Below are positions 35,384 to 44,727 of a DNA stretch of 64,000 nt, piece by piece. This DNA is from an uncultured Bacteroidia bacterium (GTDB lineage Bacteria; Bacteroidota; Bacteroidia; Bacteroidales; F082), in assembly GCA_902774295.1 (NCBI GenBank), contig CACYHP010000001.1:868001-932000 (forward strand), written 5' to 3'. The position numbers were made by a program, and so were the translations under genes. The notes under the pieces are model-generated. The model saw nothing but the letters and a program-made list of their open reading frames with translations, ran no database searches and was not told where the DNA came from. The number at the start of each line of letters is the position of its first letter. The first letter of the stretch is position 1.

Positions 35384-36489
35384 AATTTGTCGCGCAAATC
35401 CATAATTGGTTTTTCGTAGAACTTGTAAATGATTGTGGAGGCAAGGACTACGACAATCCAATAAACTGCATACCAAAGAACAGCTTCGGGTTTGCCTTTT
35501 ATATTGACGTTTGTGGTGATGACGGAAGCCACCATCGATAGGTTTATCAGATACATCGAATAAGAAATCAGGCTGATGTGGGTGACGACTTTTGTCAAGG
35601 CTTTCGGTGCGGATTTTATTGTTTCAAAACGCGGAAGAAGTAGAAAGCAGCCCAAACTTTGCATTGATATCTTGAAAACTATCGTTAAGGTGTCTGACGG
35701 ATTCCAGTTTATGTAAGGCATTAATAAACAAATTATTAGTCCTAAAATAAAGGTGATATTACGGCTTTTGTTCCATAATTCCGGTGCAAAACGCTTGATA
35801 TATGCCGCCAAAAGTCCTAAAGCTATGCCGTCGAGATGATAGACTATCACCTTGTGAATCTTTACATCGTACCAAAAACCATCGTTGATTTCAAGTTTTG
35901 AACCGATAAAAAGTCTCATCAAAACCGAAAAGCAGAGGAAAATGATGATATTTGTGAGGAATATGTGCTTCTTTTGCAATATTTTTCTAAGAAAAACATT
36001 GAGAAATAACAAGATGATGGGGAAGGAGAGGTAAAACCATTCTTCTATTGTCAAACTCCAAGATTCCCAGAAAAATCCATGGAATTCGCTGATTAGATTC
36101 TGTACGAAAAAGAAAAATTTCCAGTTAAACTGGCTAAAATCCTCGCGAATGATGCCAAAATAAACAAAAATGATATTGAAAAGCAGTATAAGATAGTAAT
36201 TAGGTAGCGTTCTAAACCAGCGACGTTTCCAAAACTGAGCCATTTGTTTTACCCCAAATTCTTCTTCTTTTAAAAACGTATTCAGAAGTATTGTTCCAAT
36301 AAGGAAACCACTGAGTACGAAGAATAGCTCAATGCCAGGAATTATTGGTATCCACGGATATTTTGGGAATATGTTCATCCAACTGGTATGCACTATCACC
36401 ACGTTGATGATTGCTATGGCGCGCATCAGGTCGAGGCCGAAGACACGTTTGCTGTAATCAACGTTTAGTGATAATAGATCAGTCGCCAT
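35380..36489 (-). CDS. Acyltransferase 3 family membrane protein
   Basis: Polytopic protein of about 369 residues of the OafA/YrhL-type acyltransferase family, which O-acetylates surface sugars. The N-terminal LDLMRAIAIINVVIVHTSW holds the conserved His, followed by PGIELFFVLSGFLIG; WKRRWFRTLPNYYLILL is the family R-x10-H-like region, and about ten membrane spans are predicted. The ATG at 36489 is used; a TTG at 36510 would overlap the end of lepA by 8 bases. The gene is AT-richer than lepA. It overlaps the beta-mannosidase stop by four bases, tail to tail. Confidence 0.88.
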   Translation of the reverse strand: MATDLLSLNVDYSKRVFGLDLMRAIAIINVVIVHTSWMNIFPKYPWIPIIPGIELFFVLSGFLIGTILLNTFLKEEEFGVKQMAQFWKRRWFRTLPNYYLILLFNIIFVYFGIIREDFSQFNWKFFFFVQNLISEFHGFFWESWSLTIEEWFYLSFPIILLFLNVFLRKILQKKHIFLTNIIIFLCFSVLMRLFIGSKLEINDGFWYDVKIHKVIVYHLDGIALGLLAAYIKRFAPELWNKSRNITFILGLIICLLMPYINWNPSDTLTIVFKISMQSLGCFLLLPRFETIKSAPKALTKVVTHISLISYSMYLINLSMVASVITTNVNIKGKPEAVLWYAVYWIVVVLASTIIYKFYEKPIMDLRDKF

Positions 36490-36502
36490 GACGGGATCAG
36501 TG

Positions 36503-38290
36503 TTAATCAAGCTTCAGCACTGCCAAGAACGCTGACTGCGGCACCTCGACGTTTCCGATTTGCCTCATGCGTTTCTTTCCTTCCTTCTGTTTTTCAAGGA
36601 GCTTGCGTTTACGCGAGATATCGCCGCCGTAGCATTTTGCGGTAACATCCTTACGAACCTGGCGCACTGTCTCACGGGCGATGATTTTCGCTCCGATAGC
36701 GGCCTGGATGGCGATGTCGAACTGTTGTCTTGGTATCAATTCCTTGAGTTTCTCGCACATGCGGCGACCGAAAGAGTAGGCGTGGTCAACGAAAATCAAT
36801 GTTGAGAGGGCGTCGACGGTGTCGCCGTTGAGCATGATATCCAATTTCACCAGCTTCGATGGCTTGTAGCCGCAGATATGATAGTCGAAAGAGGCGTAAC
36901 CTCTTGATATTGACTTGAGTTTGTCGTAGAAATCGAACACTATCTCGCTCAATGGCATCTCGAAGGTGAGCTCCACGCGGTCGGTGGTGAGGTAAACTTG
37001 GTTTTTCAGGATGCCGCGGCGTTCGATGCATAATGTCATGATTGAGCCGACGTATTCGTTTTGTGAGATTATCTGTGCCAAGATATAAGGCTCGTCGATG
37101 TGGTCGATTTTTGTCACTTCGGGCATTCCGCTCGGGTTGTGCACGTCGACAATGTTGCCGTCTGTCAGATATGCCTTGAAAGAGACGTTAGGCACTGTGG
37201 TGATGACGTCCATGTTGAACTCGCGGTCGAGGCGTTCTTGGATGATTTCCATGTGCAGCAGTCCCAAGAAACCGCAGCGGAATCCGAATCCCAAAGCTGC
37301 TGAAGACTCCGGCTCCCAGACCAATGATGCGTCGTTAAGCTGAAGTTTCTCCAACGAGCTTCTCAGTTCTTCGTAGTCATCGGCGTCGACAGGGTAGACG
37401 CCTGCGAACACCATAGGTTTCACGTTTTCGAATCCTGCAATAGGCTTGTCGCAAGGGTTGTCGACAGATGTGATGGTGTCGCCGACCTTCACCTCTTTGG
37501 AAGATTTGATACCGGAGATGATATATCCCACGTTGCCGGCTGAGAGCTCTTTCTGAGGCACTTGTTTCATCTGCAAGACACCGATTTCATCTGCGTCGTA
37601 TTCCATTCCGGTGTTGAAAAACTTGACGTTTTCGCCGGTGCGGATGGTGCCGTTCATGATTCTAAAGTAGGCGATGATACCGCGGAACGAGTTGAAGACG
37701 GAGTCGAAAATCAGAGCTTGGAGCGGTGCGTTGGGGTCGCCTTTCGGTGCCGGTATACGCTTGACGATGGCCTCCAAAATCTCTTCAACTCCGAAGCCTG
37801 TACGCGCCGAACAGCGTAAAATATCCTCGCGGTCGCAGCCGATGAGGTCCACAATCTGGTCTTCCACCTTCTCGGGCTGTGCGCTCTCCATGTCGATTTT
37901 ATTCAAGATTGGTATCACTTCGAGGTCGTGGTCGATGGCCATGTAGAGGTTGCTAATCGTCTGAGCCTGAATGCCTTGTGATGCATCGACGACAAGAAGC
38001 GCGCCTTCGCAGGCGGCTATCGAACGTGAAACCTCGTACGAAAAGTCGACGTGACCGGGAGTATCGATAAGATTCAGGGTGTAGACCTCGCCATCATGCT
38101 CGTATTTCATCTGTATGGCATGGCTTTTTATGGTTATACCACGCTCGCGCTCAAGATCCATATCGTCCAAGACCTGATCGACCAACTCCTTCTTAGTCAA
38201 GGTGTTAGTAATCTCAATGAGTCTGTCCGCCAAGGTGCTTTTTCCGTGGTCAATATGAGCTATGATGCAAAAATTTCTAATCTTATCCAT
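36503..38290 (-). CDS. lepA: Elongation factor 4 (LepA)
   Basis: Translational GTPase of 595 residues. It has G1 [15 protein letters not shown]2 ERGITI, G3 DTPGHVDF, G4 NKID, and the LepA-specific C-terminal domain with [12 protein letters not shown] and the terminal [22 protein letters not shown]. It is proposed to assist ribosome back-translocation or assembly. The start is the ATG at 38290 (MDKIRNF); a TTG five codons upstream is possible but has no support. A promoter box lies at 38341-38348. Confidence 0.97.
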   Translation of the reverse strand: MDKIRNFCIIAHIDHGKSTLADRLIEITNTLTKKELVDQVLDDMDLERERGITIKSHAIQMKYEHDGEVYTLNLIDTPGHVDFSYEVSRSIAACEGALLVVDASQGIQAQTISNLYMAIDHDLEVIPILNKIDMESAQPEKVEDQIVDLIGCDREDILRCSARTGFGVEEILEAIVKRIPAPKGDPNAPLQALIFDSVFNSFRGIIAYFRIMNGTIRTGENVKFFNTGMEYDADEIGVLQMKQVPQKELSAGNVGYIISGIKSSKEVKVGDTITSVDNPCDKPIAGFENVKPMVFAGVYPVDADDYEELRSSLEKLQLNDASLVWEPESSAALGFGFRCGFLGLLHMEIIQERLDREFNMDVITTVPNVSFKAYLTDGNIVDVHNPSGMPEVTKIDHIDEPYILAQIISQNEYVGSIMTLCIERRGILKNQVYLTTDRVELTFEMPLSEIVFDFYDKLKSISRGYASFDYHICGYKPSKLVKLDIMLNGDTVDALSTLIFVDHAYSFGRRMCEKLKELIPRQQFDIAIQAAIGAKIIARETVRQVRKDVTAKCYGGDISRKRKLLEKQKEGKKRMRQIGNVEVPQSAFLAVLKLD

Positions 38291-38340
38291 TGATGAATTA
38301 GTCAAAAAAACAAACTACTCCAAATTAAATAATTATTTTG

Positions 38341-38348
38341 CAAAAATA
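38341..38348 (-). promoter_or_regulatory. lepA promoter -7 box
   Basis: Minus strand TATTTTTG, 50 bases before the lepA ATG, in the divergent spacer shared with gapA. Confidence 0.65.
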
Positions 38349-38429
38349 CGAAAAATCTCAATATTTACTGAAAAAAATAAATTTTTAAAATTTTATTGTC
38401 GATTACTTGTTTTATTGAAAAATAGTGTC

Positions 38430-38437
38430 TAACTTTG
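38430..38437 (+). promoter_or_regulatory. gapA promoter -7 box
   Basis: TAACTTTG matches TAnnTTTG, 45 bases before the gapA ATG. Confidence 0.7.
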
Positions 38438-38467
38438 CAAAACGATTTACGCATAAATTTTTGTTAA

Positions 38468-39508
<1,041 letters not shown>

Positions 39509-39544
39509 TTTAATGGTTTAAAAGTTTACAGTTTACGGTTTAAA

Positions 39545-39579
39545 GTAGGGGCGAATGCTAATTCGCCCTTACTTTTTTT
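39545..39579 (+). terminator. gapA terminator
   Basis: Stem GTAGGGGCGAAT / ATTCGCCCTTAC with a 4-base loop, followed by a run of seven T. It lies 36 bases after the gapA stop, behind a stop-adjacent stretch of GTTTAAA/GTTTACA units. Confidence 0.8.
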
Positions 39580-39623
39580 GTTTGTTTTTTTAATTTTTTC
39601 TTGTAATTTTCCAATTTCCTTTA

Positions 39624-39631
39624 TAATTTTG
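39624..39631 (+). promoter_or_regulatory. rel promoter -7 box
   Basis: TAATTTTG, 32 bases before the ATG at 39664. Confidence 0.65.
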
Positions 39632-39663
39632 CATTTTTGAAACGAGCATTAAAACTTAGGATT

Positions 39664-41883
39664 ATGATGACTTTACCGGATACGTATTCGCAAGACGAGA
39701 AAGCCGAACTTGAAAGGCAGTTTGACAATCTTCTACGATGTTGGAAATCAAGGAAAAACGAGCAGGACGTGGAGTCTGTGACCGAAGGATTCCTCCTTGC
39801 CGCCAACGCACATAAAGACCAGCGCCGCCGTTCAGGCGAACCGTATATGTACCATCCTCTGGCTGTCGCCACCATCATCGCGGGCGAGATGGGCATGGGC
39901 AGGACATCCATCATCGCGGCATTGCTGCATGATGTGGTGGAGGATACCGAATACACCTTAGATTATATTAAGGAGCATTTCGGCGAAAAAGTGGCTCAGA
40001 TCGTCGACGGCGTCACCAAACTTACCAACGAGGACTTCGACGCCAACGTGCGCAGCCTCCAGGCTGAGACATTCCGTAAGGTTATCATGAGCATGTCATA
40101 CGACATACGTGTCATCCTCGTGAAACTCGCCGACCGTCTGCATAACATGCGTACCCTCGGGTCAATGCCACATCATAAACAGCTCAAGATAGCATCAGAG
40201 ACGACACAGATATACGCCCCGGTCGCCTATAGATTGGGACTTTATAAAGTGAAACTTGAACTCGACGACCTCTGCCTGAAATATATCAACCCGCAGGTCT
40301 TTGAATCGGTGCAGAAACAGCTCGCCGAGGTGAGAGACAGAAAAATCAAGGAGTTGGAGGACTTCCTTGCTCCGGTGAAGTCGGATCTGGAAAAACAAGG
40401 CGTCAAAGTGCGCACCATGGCGATAGAACGTAACGTGAGCTCGGTGTGGGAACGTATGGTGAAGTTCGGCATGTCGCTTGAAGAGGTGTACGACGTGTAT
40501 GTGGCACGAATCATCATCGACTGTCCGAATATTGAAGATGAGAAGGTGAAATGTTGGGAGACATTCGCCGCTTTCACAAAATATTATTATCCCGATAACA
40601 AAAAGATGCGCGACTGGGTGTCATTCCCGAAAACCAACGGCTACTCGTCGATACATGCCGTGTTTATGAATCAGAACGGTAACTGGGTGGAGACGCAGAT
40701 TCGCACCGAGCGCATGGACGAGATAGCGGAGAACGGCTTCGCCGCCTATTGGAAATACCGCGACAAGAACTCCACAGCTGAGTCGGGTCTCGACCTCTGG
40801 ATGAAGGTGGTAAAAGACCTCGTGAAACAAGCTGATGAGAACCATGCGTCGGCGATTGAGTTTATCGACAGCTTCAAACTCGACCTCTTCAACGACGAGA
40901 TTTTCGTCTTCACGCCAAACGGCGACAAGATGACGCTGCCTAAAGGCTCAACGGTACTCGATTTCGCATACAACATTCATAGCGACCTCGGAAACCACTG
41001 CGTGGGAGCCAATATCAACAAGAAACTATCGCCGATTCAGACGGAATTGAAGATGGGCGACCAAGTGGAGATCATCACCTCGGAACATCAGGAACCGCAA
41101 GAGAAATGGTTCGACTACCTCGCCACATCCAGCGCAAAGAGCCGCCTCAAAAACGGCATCAAAGATTTCCGTAAGGTGTTTAAAGACAAGGGTAAAACGA
41201 TGCTGAAAGAGTATTTCGACCGCGCGAAGATAGACTTCAGCAGACTAAACCGTAATATCCTTGTCGAGAAGTTTAACCTCGCCAACCGAAACGACCTTTA
41301 TTATTACGTGGCGACGAATAAAATTGGGCAGCAGGATGTTGAGACGATACTCAAGAAAAAAGACGCCAGCCTGTCGGATTATCTCGTGAAATATCTGACA
41401 CTCGGTTTTGTAAAACCGTCGCAGAAGAAAAACGAAGAAAAACCTGACGAAAATGGAGTCTCTGGCTATGTCATCGCGACATGCTGCAAGCCTATCCCGG
41501 GTGACGACGTGGTGGCGATTCAATTGCCAGGTGAACCGATACAGATACACCATCCGGACTGTCCTGAGGCTCAAAAGTTGATGTCGCGTTATGGCGAGAG
41601 CATAGTGAAGGCACACTTGCAGTTCGGCGATGATTTCGCATTTTTGGCGACACTTAAGGTGCTGGCTGTCAATAAGATGGGCTTCGGTGCCAAGCTGTTC
41701 GACACCATCACCAACCAGGAGAAACTCGACATGCAGGCAATGGAAATGAAAATCGAAGGAGGAATGGTGGTGGCGACGGTGTCGGTTTATGTCAACAACC
41801 TCAAAACCCTTGAAAATCTTATAGATAAGATAAAGAAGATTGAGCTCGTTAAAAAAGTTGAGAGAATAGGGAAGAGGAGCTGA
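39664..41883 (+). CDS. RelA/SpoT family (p)ppGpp protein with intact hydrolase
   Basis: Long RSH protein of 739 residues. The HD hydrolase domain is intact (YHPLAVATI, LLHDVVEDT, KLADRLHNMRTL). The synthetase domain follows with FPKTNGYSSIHAVF and VETQIRTERM, then a TGS domain (IFVFTPNGDKMTLPKGSTVLDFAYNIH), a helical/zinc-finger region with ATCCKPIPGDD and a C-terminal ACT domain. In the synthetase domain the usual G-R-P-K-S segment before the conserved S-(I/V)-W/Y is replaced by AIERN. It may therefore work mainly as a ppGpp hydrolase (SpoT-like). I use the ATG at 39664 because a TTG at 39637 would sit at the predicted transcription start. Confidence 0.9.
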   Translation: MMTLPDTYSQDEKAELERQFDNLLRCWKSRKNEQDVESVTEGFLLAANAHKDQRRRSGEPYMYHPLAVATIIAGEMGMGRTSIIAALLHDVVEDTEYTLDYIKEHFGEKVAQIVDGVTKLTNEDFDANVRSLQAETFRKVIMSMSYDIRVILVKLADRLHNMRTLGSMPHHKQLKIASETTQIYAPVAYRLGLYKVKLELDDLCLKYINPQVFESVQKQLAEVRDRKIKELEDFLAPVKSDLEKQGVKVRTMAIERNVSSVWERMVKFGMSLEEVYDVYVARIIIDCPNIEDEKVKCWETFAAFTKYYYPDNKKMRDWVSFPKTNGYSSIHAVFMNQNGNWVETQIRTERMDEIAENGFAAYWKYRDKNSTAESGLDLWMKVVKDLVKQADENHASAIEFIDSFKLDLFNDEIFVFTPNGDKMTLPKGSTVLDFAYNIHSDLGNHCVGANINKKLSPIQTELKMGDQVEIITSEHQEPQEKWFDYLATSSAKSRLKNGIKDFRKVFKDKGKTMLKEYFDRAKIDFSRLNRNILVEKFNLANRNDLYYYVATNKIGQQDVETILKKKDASLSDYLVKYLTLGFVKPSQKKNEEKPDENGVSGYVIATCCKPIPGDDVVAIQLPGEPIQIHHPDCPEAQKLMSRYGESIVKAHLQFGDDFAFLATLKVLAVNKMGFGAKLFDTITNQEKLDMQAMEMKIEGGMVVATVSVYVNNLKTLENLIDKIKKIELVKKVERIGKRS

Positions 41884-41905
41884 AATTTTTTGTAATTTTG
41901 TAACC

Positions 41906-41943
41906 CGTCATTTCGACTGAAACAAAGTGTAGCGGAGAAATCC
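41906..41943. repeat. CGTCATTTCGA element, half copy
   Basis: CGTCATTTCGACTGAAAC...GCGGAGAAATCC, one arm only of the palindromic family, in the rel-purA spacer. It is followed by two direct copies of TTTAAATTTTGAAT before purA. Confidence 0.75.
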
Positions 41944-42000
41944 TTATTATAAAGGAACATTGAATTTTAAATTTTGAATCTTTAAATTTTGAATATAATT

Positions 42001-43278
42001 ATGGCAAGATTGGATTTGCTTCTTGGATTGCAGTGGGGCGACGAAGGTAAAGGAAAGGTCGTCGATGCGCTCACGCCGAAATATGATATGGTATGCCGTT
42101 TTCAAGGCGGCCCTAACGCCGGTCACACTATCGAGTTCGACGATAAGAAGTTCGTGCTTCATACCATCCCGTCAGGAGCGTTTAACGATAAGTGTATCAA
42201 CGTGATAGGCAACGGCGTCATCATCGATGCGAAGATTTTGAAGGACGAGATCGACAACTTGGCTTCGGCTGGCATCGACCTCAGCAAACGCCTCATGATT
42301 TCCAACAAAGCACATCTCATCCTGCCTACACATAGAGTGTTGGATGCAGCCAACGAGAAAGCTCTCGGCAAGATGAAGATTGGCTCGACCTTGAAAGGCA
42401 TCGGACCAACATATACCGACAAGACTGCACGTCGCGGCTTGCGTATTGGCGACATCACGATGAGCGACTTCAAACAGCGCTACGAGAACATCAAAGCCAG
42501 ACATTATCAGCAGATTAAGGATCTGGATTTCGACATCAACGAGGTGCGTCTCGATGGCATGAACTTTGCCGAATATGAGAAGGTCTGGTTCGAAGCTGTT
42601 GAGTTTTTGAATAAGTTCCAGTTTGTTGAAAGCGAATACCTTATTAATAAATATCTCGATGAAGGCAAGAGCGTGCTCGCAGAGGGTGCTCAGGGCTCGA
42701 TGCTCGACGTCGACTTCGGAAGCTATCCATTCGTGACCTCGTCATCAGTTATCGCAGCTGGCGCCTGCTCAGGATTGGGCGTCGCGCCAAGCAGAATAGG
42801 CAAGGTATACGGTATCTTCAAGGCTTACTGCACACGCGTTGGAACAGGTCCGTTCCCGACAGAACTGTTCGACGAGACAGGCGAGATGCTTCGTGCCAAC
42901 GGTCATGAATTCGGCGCAACAACAGGCCGCCCGCGCAGAACAGGATGGCTCGATATTCCTGCATTGAAATATGCTTGCATGCTGAGCGGCGTCACCGACC
43001 TCATGATGATGAAATCAGACGTGATGGACGACCTCAAAGAGATAAAGGTCTGCATCGGCTACGAATACAAAGGTCAAGTGATTGATTACCTGCCTTATGA
43101 CGCATGCACCGAGACGATGAAGCCTGTTTACACCACAGTGAAAGGCTGGAACTGCAAGATCGAAGGTAAGATCCCGCAGGAACTTGAAGATTACATCAAG
43201 TTCATCGAAGAAAAAGTGGGCGTGCCGATTAAATTTGTGTCGTACAGCCCAGATAGAAACGCTAATATTTTAAGATAA
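42001..43278 (+). CDS. purA: Adenylosuccinate synthetase
   Basis: Enzyme of AMP synthesis (IMP + Asp + GTP to adenylosuccinate), 425 residues. GTP-binding GLQWGDEGKGKVVD is at the N-terminus, followed by GGPNAGHT, KGIGPTYTDKTARRGLRIGD, EGAQGSMLDVDFGSYPFVTSS and GTGPFPTEL, with the Asp-binding TTGRPRRTGWLD. The ATG at 42001 is used rather than a TTG four codons upstream. Confidence 0.97.
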   Translation: MARLDLLLGLQWGDEGKGKVVDALTPKYDMVCRFQGGPNAGHTIEFDDKKFVLHTIPSGAFNDKCINVIGNGVIIDAKILKDEIDNLASAGIDLSKRLMISNKAHLILPTHRVLDAANEKALGKMKIGSTLKGIGPTYTDKTARRGLRIGDITMSDFKQRYENIKARHYQQIKDLDFDINEVRLDGMNFAEYEKVWFEAVEFLNKFQFVESEYLINKYLDEGKSVLAEGAQGSMLDVDFGSYPFVTSSSVIAAGACSGLGVAPSRIGKVYGIFKAYCTRVGTGPFPTELFDETGEMLRANGHEFGATTGRPRRTGWLDIPALKYACMLSGVTDLMMMKSDVMDDLKEIKVCIGYEYKGQVIDYLPYDACTETMKPVYTTVKGWNCKIEGKIPQELEDYIKFIEEKVGVPIKFVSYSPDRNANILR

Positions 43279-43285
43279 CCATTAG

Positions 43286-43419
43286 TCTCTCGCAGATATC
43301 GCAGAAAACGCAGAAATACTTCCACAGTCCAGTCTGCGAGATCTGCAGCTCGCGACGCGAGCAATCACGCAGAGGAAGAACAGGAAAAAATCAGTGTAAT
43401 CAGCGAAATCTGCGAGAGA
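43286..43419. repeat. Non-coding CGCAGA inverted-repeat element
   Basis: TCTCTCGCAGAT (43286-43297) and its exact complement ATCTGCGAGAGA (43408-43419) bound a 134-base stretch rich in CGCAGA/TCTGCG words. An internal near-perfect palindrome GCTCGCGACGCGAGC lies at 43348-43362. CACGCAGA also occurs in the arms of the GxxExxY unit at 25.5 kb. No frame of note. Confidence 0.8.
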
Positions 43420-43434
43420 TAATTAATAATAATC

Positions 43435-44586
43435 ATGATAATTTTAGAAAAACCATACGTTTCGGCTCCTTTGGTAGAATACCTGGAGAAGAGTCAGATT
43501 GCAGTTTTAAAAAATGAGATGTCGGAGCTTCTGGTAAAACAAGGCCATAAGCTGAATCTCGTTAACGACAAGGAGTTTGTTGAGCAATATCAGCAGAGCG
43601 GCAAGCTCTATGCTGTGTCGGAGAACGCCCTCGTGTGGCTCTATCCGCATCTCGCAGGTTCGGAGCTCATCGAGAAGGTGAAGATTGTGAAAGACAAAGC
43701 CGAATTCCGTAAAATCTGCGCTAAGATTTTCCCTGATTTCTATTATAAAGAAGTGGAAATGAACGAGTTGCGCTCGCTCAATCCTGATGAGCTGCCATTG
43801 CCTCTGGTGATTAAGCCAGCAGTCGGATTCCTCAGCGTGGGCGTGTATATCGTGCGTAGCAAGGAGGAATGGAATGCCGCTTTGGACGACATCGACAAGA
43901 ACTTCGCAAAGCAATGCGCTGTGTTCCCGGAGACGGTGGTGAAGAGTGGCAAATTCGTGCTTGAGGACTTCATCCAAGGCGAGGAATACGCTGTCGACGC
44001 ATATTATGATAAAGATGGTAAACCGAACATTATCAATATCTTCCATCATATTTTCAAGTCGGAAACCGACGTCAGCGACCGTCTCTATTGCATGAGCAAG
44101 GAGATTTTCGAGAAAAATTACGGTCCATTTAACCAGTTTTTGATAGACTTGAACGGTGTGTTGAATCTCCGTAACTTCCCGATGCACGTGGAGTTCCGCG
44201 TTGACAAAAACTCTGGCAAGGCTATTCCGATCGAGGTTAATCCTTTGCGTTTCGCCGGCATGTGCTTGAACGATTTGACAAGACATACCTGCGGTTTGCT
44301 GCCAGTACAATGCTATTTCGAAGGCATTCATCCGGATTATGCCACGATGTGGAACGGCATTGAAGACGATGTTTTCAGCTTTGTGGTGCTTGACAAGCCT
44401 TACGAGACGACGAAAGCCCTTGATTTCGAGAAGATTAAGAAGCATTTCCATGGCGTGGTCGAGACTCGCGACATTATGAACCCTGCCATGAGCGTGTGGG
44501 GATTCCTCTTCGTGAAAACCGACAAAGCGCATCGCGAGGAACTGAATGAAATATTGAATTCTGATTTAACAGAGTTTATTATATAG
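43435..44586 (+). CDS. ATP-grasp domain protein of unknown substrate
   Basis: Protein of 383 residues. The ATP-grasp fold is indicated by LPLVIKPAVGFLSVGVYIV (about residues 122-140), VLEDFIQGEEYAVDAYYDKDG (about 180-200), and MHVEFRVDKNSGKAIPIEVNPLRFAG (metal-binding Glu and Asn near the end of the domain). Such enzymes join a carboxylate to an amine or thiol through an acyl-phosphate. Nothing nearby defines the substrate. A short N-terminal pre-ATP-grasp domain and a C-terminal beta region (VWGFLFVKTD) are present. It stands alone between two repeat-containing spacers. Confidence 0.8.
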   Translation: MIILEKPYVSAPLVEYLEKSQIAVLKNEMSELLVKQGHKLNLVNDKEFVEQYQQSGKLYAVSENALVWLYPHLAGSELIEKVKIVKDKAEFRKICAKIFPDFYYKEVEMNELRSLNPDELPLPLVIKPAVGFLSVGVYIVRSKEEWNAALDDIDKNFAKQCAVFPETVVKSGKFVLEDFIQGEEYAVDAYYDKDGKPNIINIFHHIFKSETDVSDRLYCMSKEIFEKNYGPFNQFLIDLNGVLNLRNFPMHVEFRVDKNSGKAIPIEVNPLRFAGMCLNDLTRHTCGLLPVQCYFEGIHPDYATMWNGIEDDVFSFVVLDKPYETTKALDFEKIKKHFHGVVETRDIMNPAMSVWGFLFVKTDKAHREELNEILNSDLTEFII

Positions 44587-44636
44587 TCTTTATTAGTAGT
44601 CATTATTGATCAATAATTGACAACTAATAACTTAAG

Positions 44637-44709
44637 GTCTTTAGTAATCAATTTTGAAGGCCTTCAGCTTCCGAAGGAAGGTGGCAGCCGAAAAATGATT
44701 ACTAAAGAC
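44637..44709. repeat. Long hairpin element between ATP-grasp and transglutaminase genes
   Basis: Perfect 14-base arms GTCTTTAGTAATCA (44637-44650) and TGATTACTAAAGAC (44696-44709) enclose a 45-base loop with smaller palindromes (GAAGGCCTTC, CTTCCGAAGGAAG). The flanks carry the TAGTCTT / CTAAAGAC heptamer words seen around the S23-like gene, starting at the ATP-grasp stop codon. Confidence 0.8.
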
Positions 44710-44727
44710 GACTAAAAACAATATACT

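Noticed and set aside
41960..42000. purA promoter
   Set aside because: Two TTTAAATTTTGAAT copies give near matches to TAnnTTTG, but the spacing is off by one base in each, so no box could be chosen.
43507..44532. 341-codon minus-strand frame opposite the ATP-grasp gene
   Set aside because: The plus-strand protein has clear ATP-grasp motifs; the opposite frame is His-rich and lacks recognisable domains.
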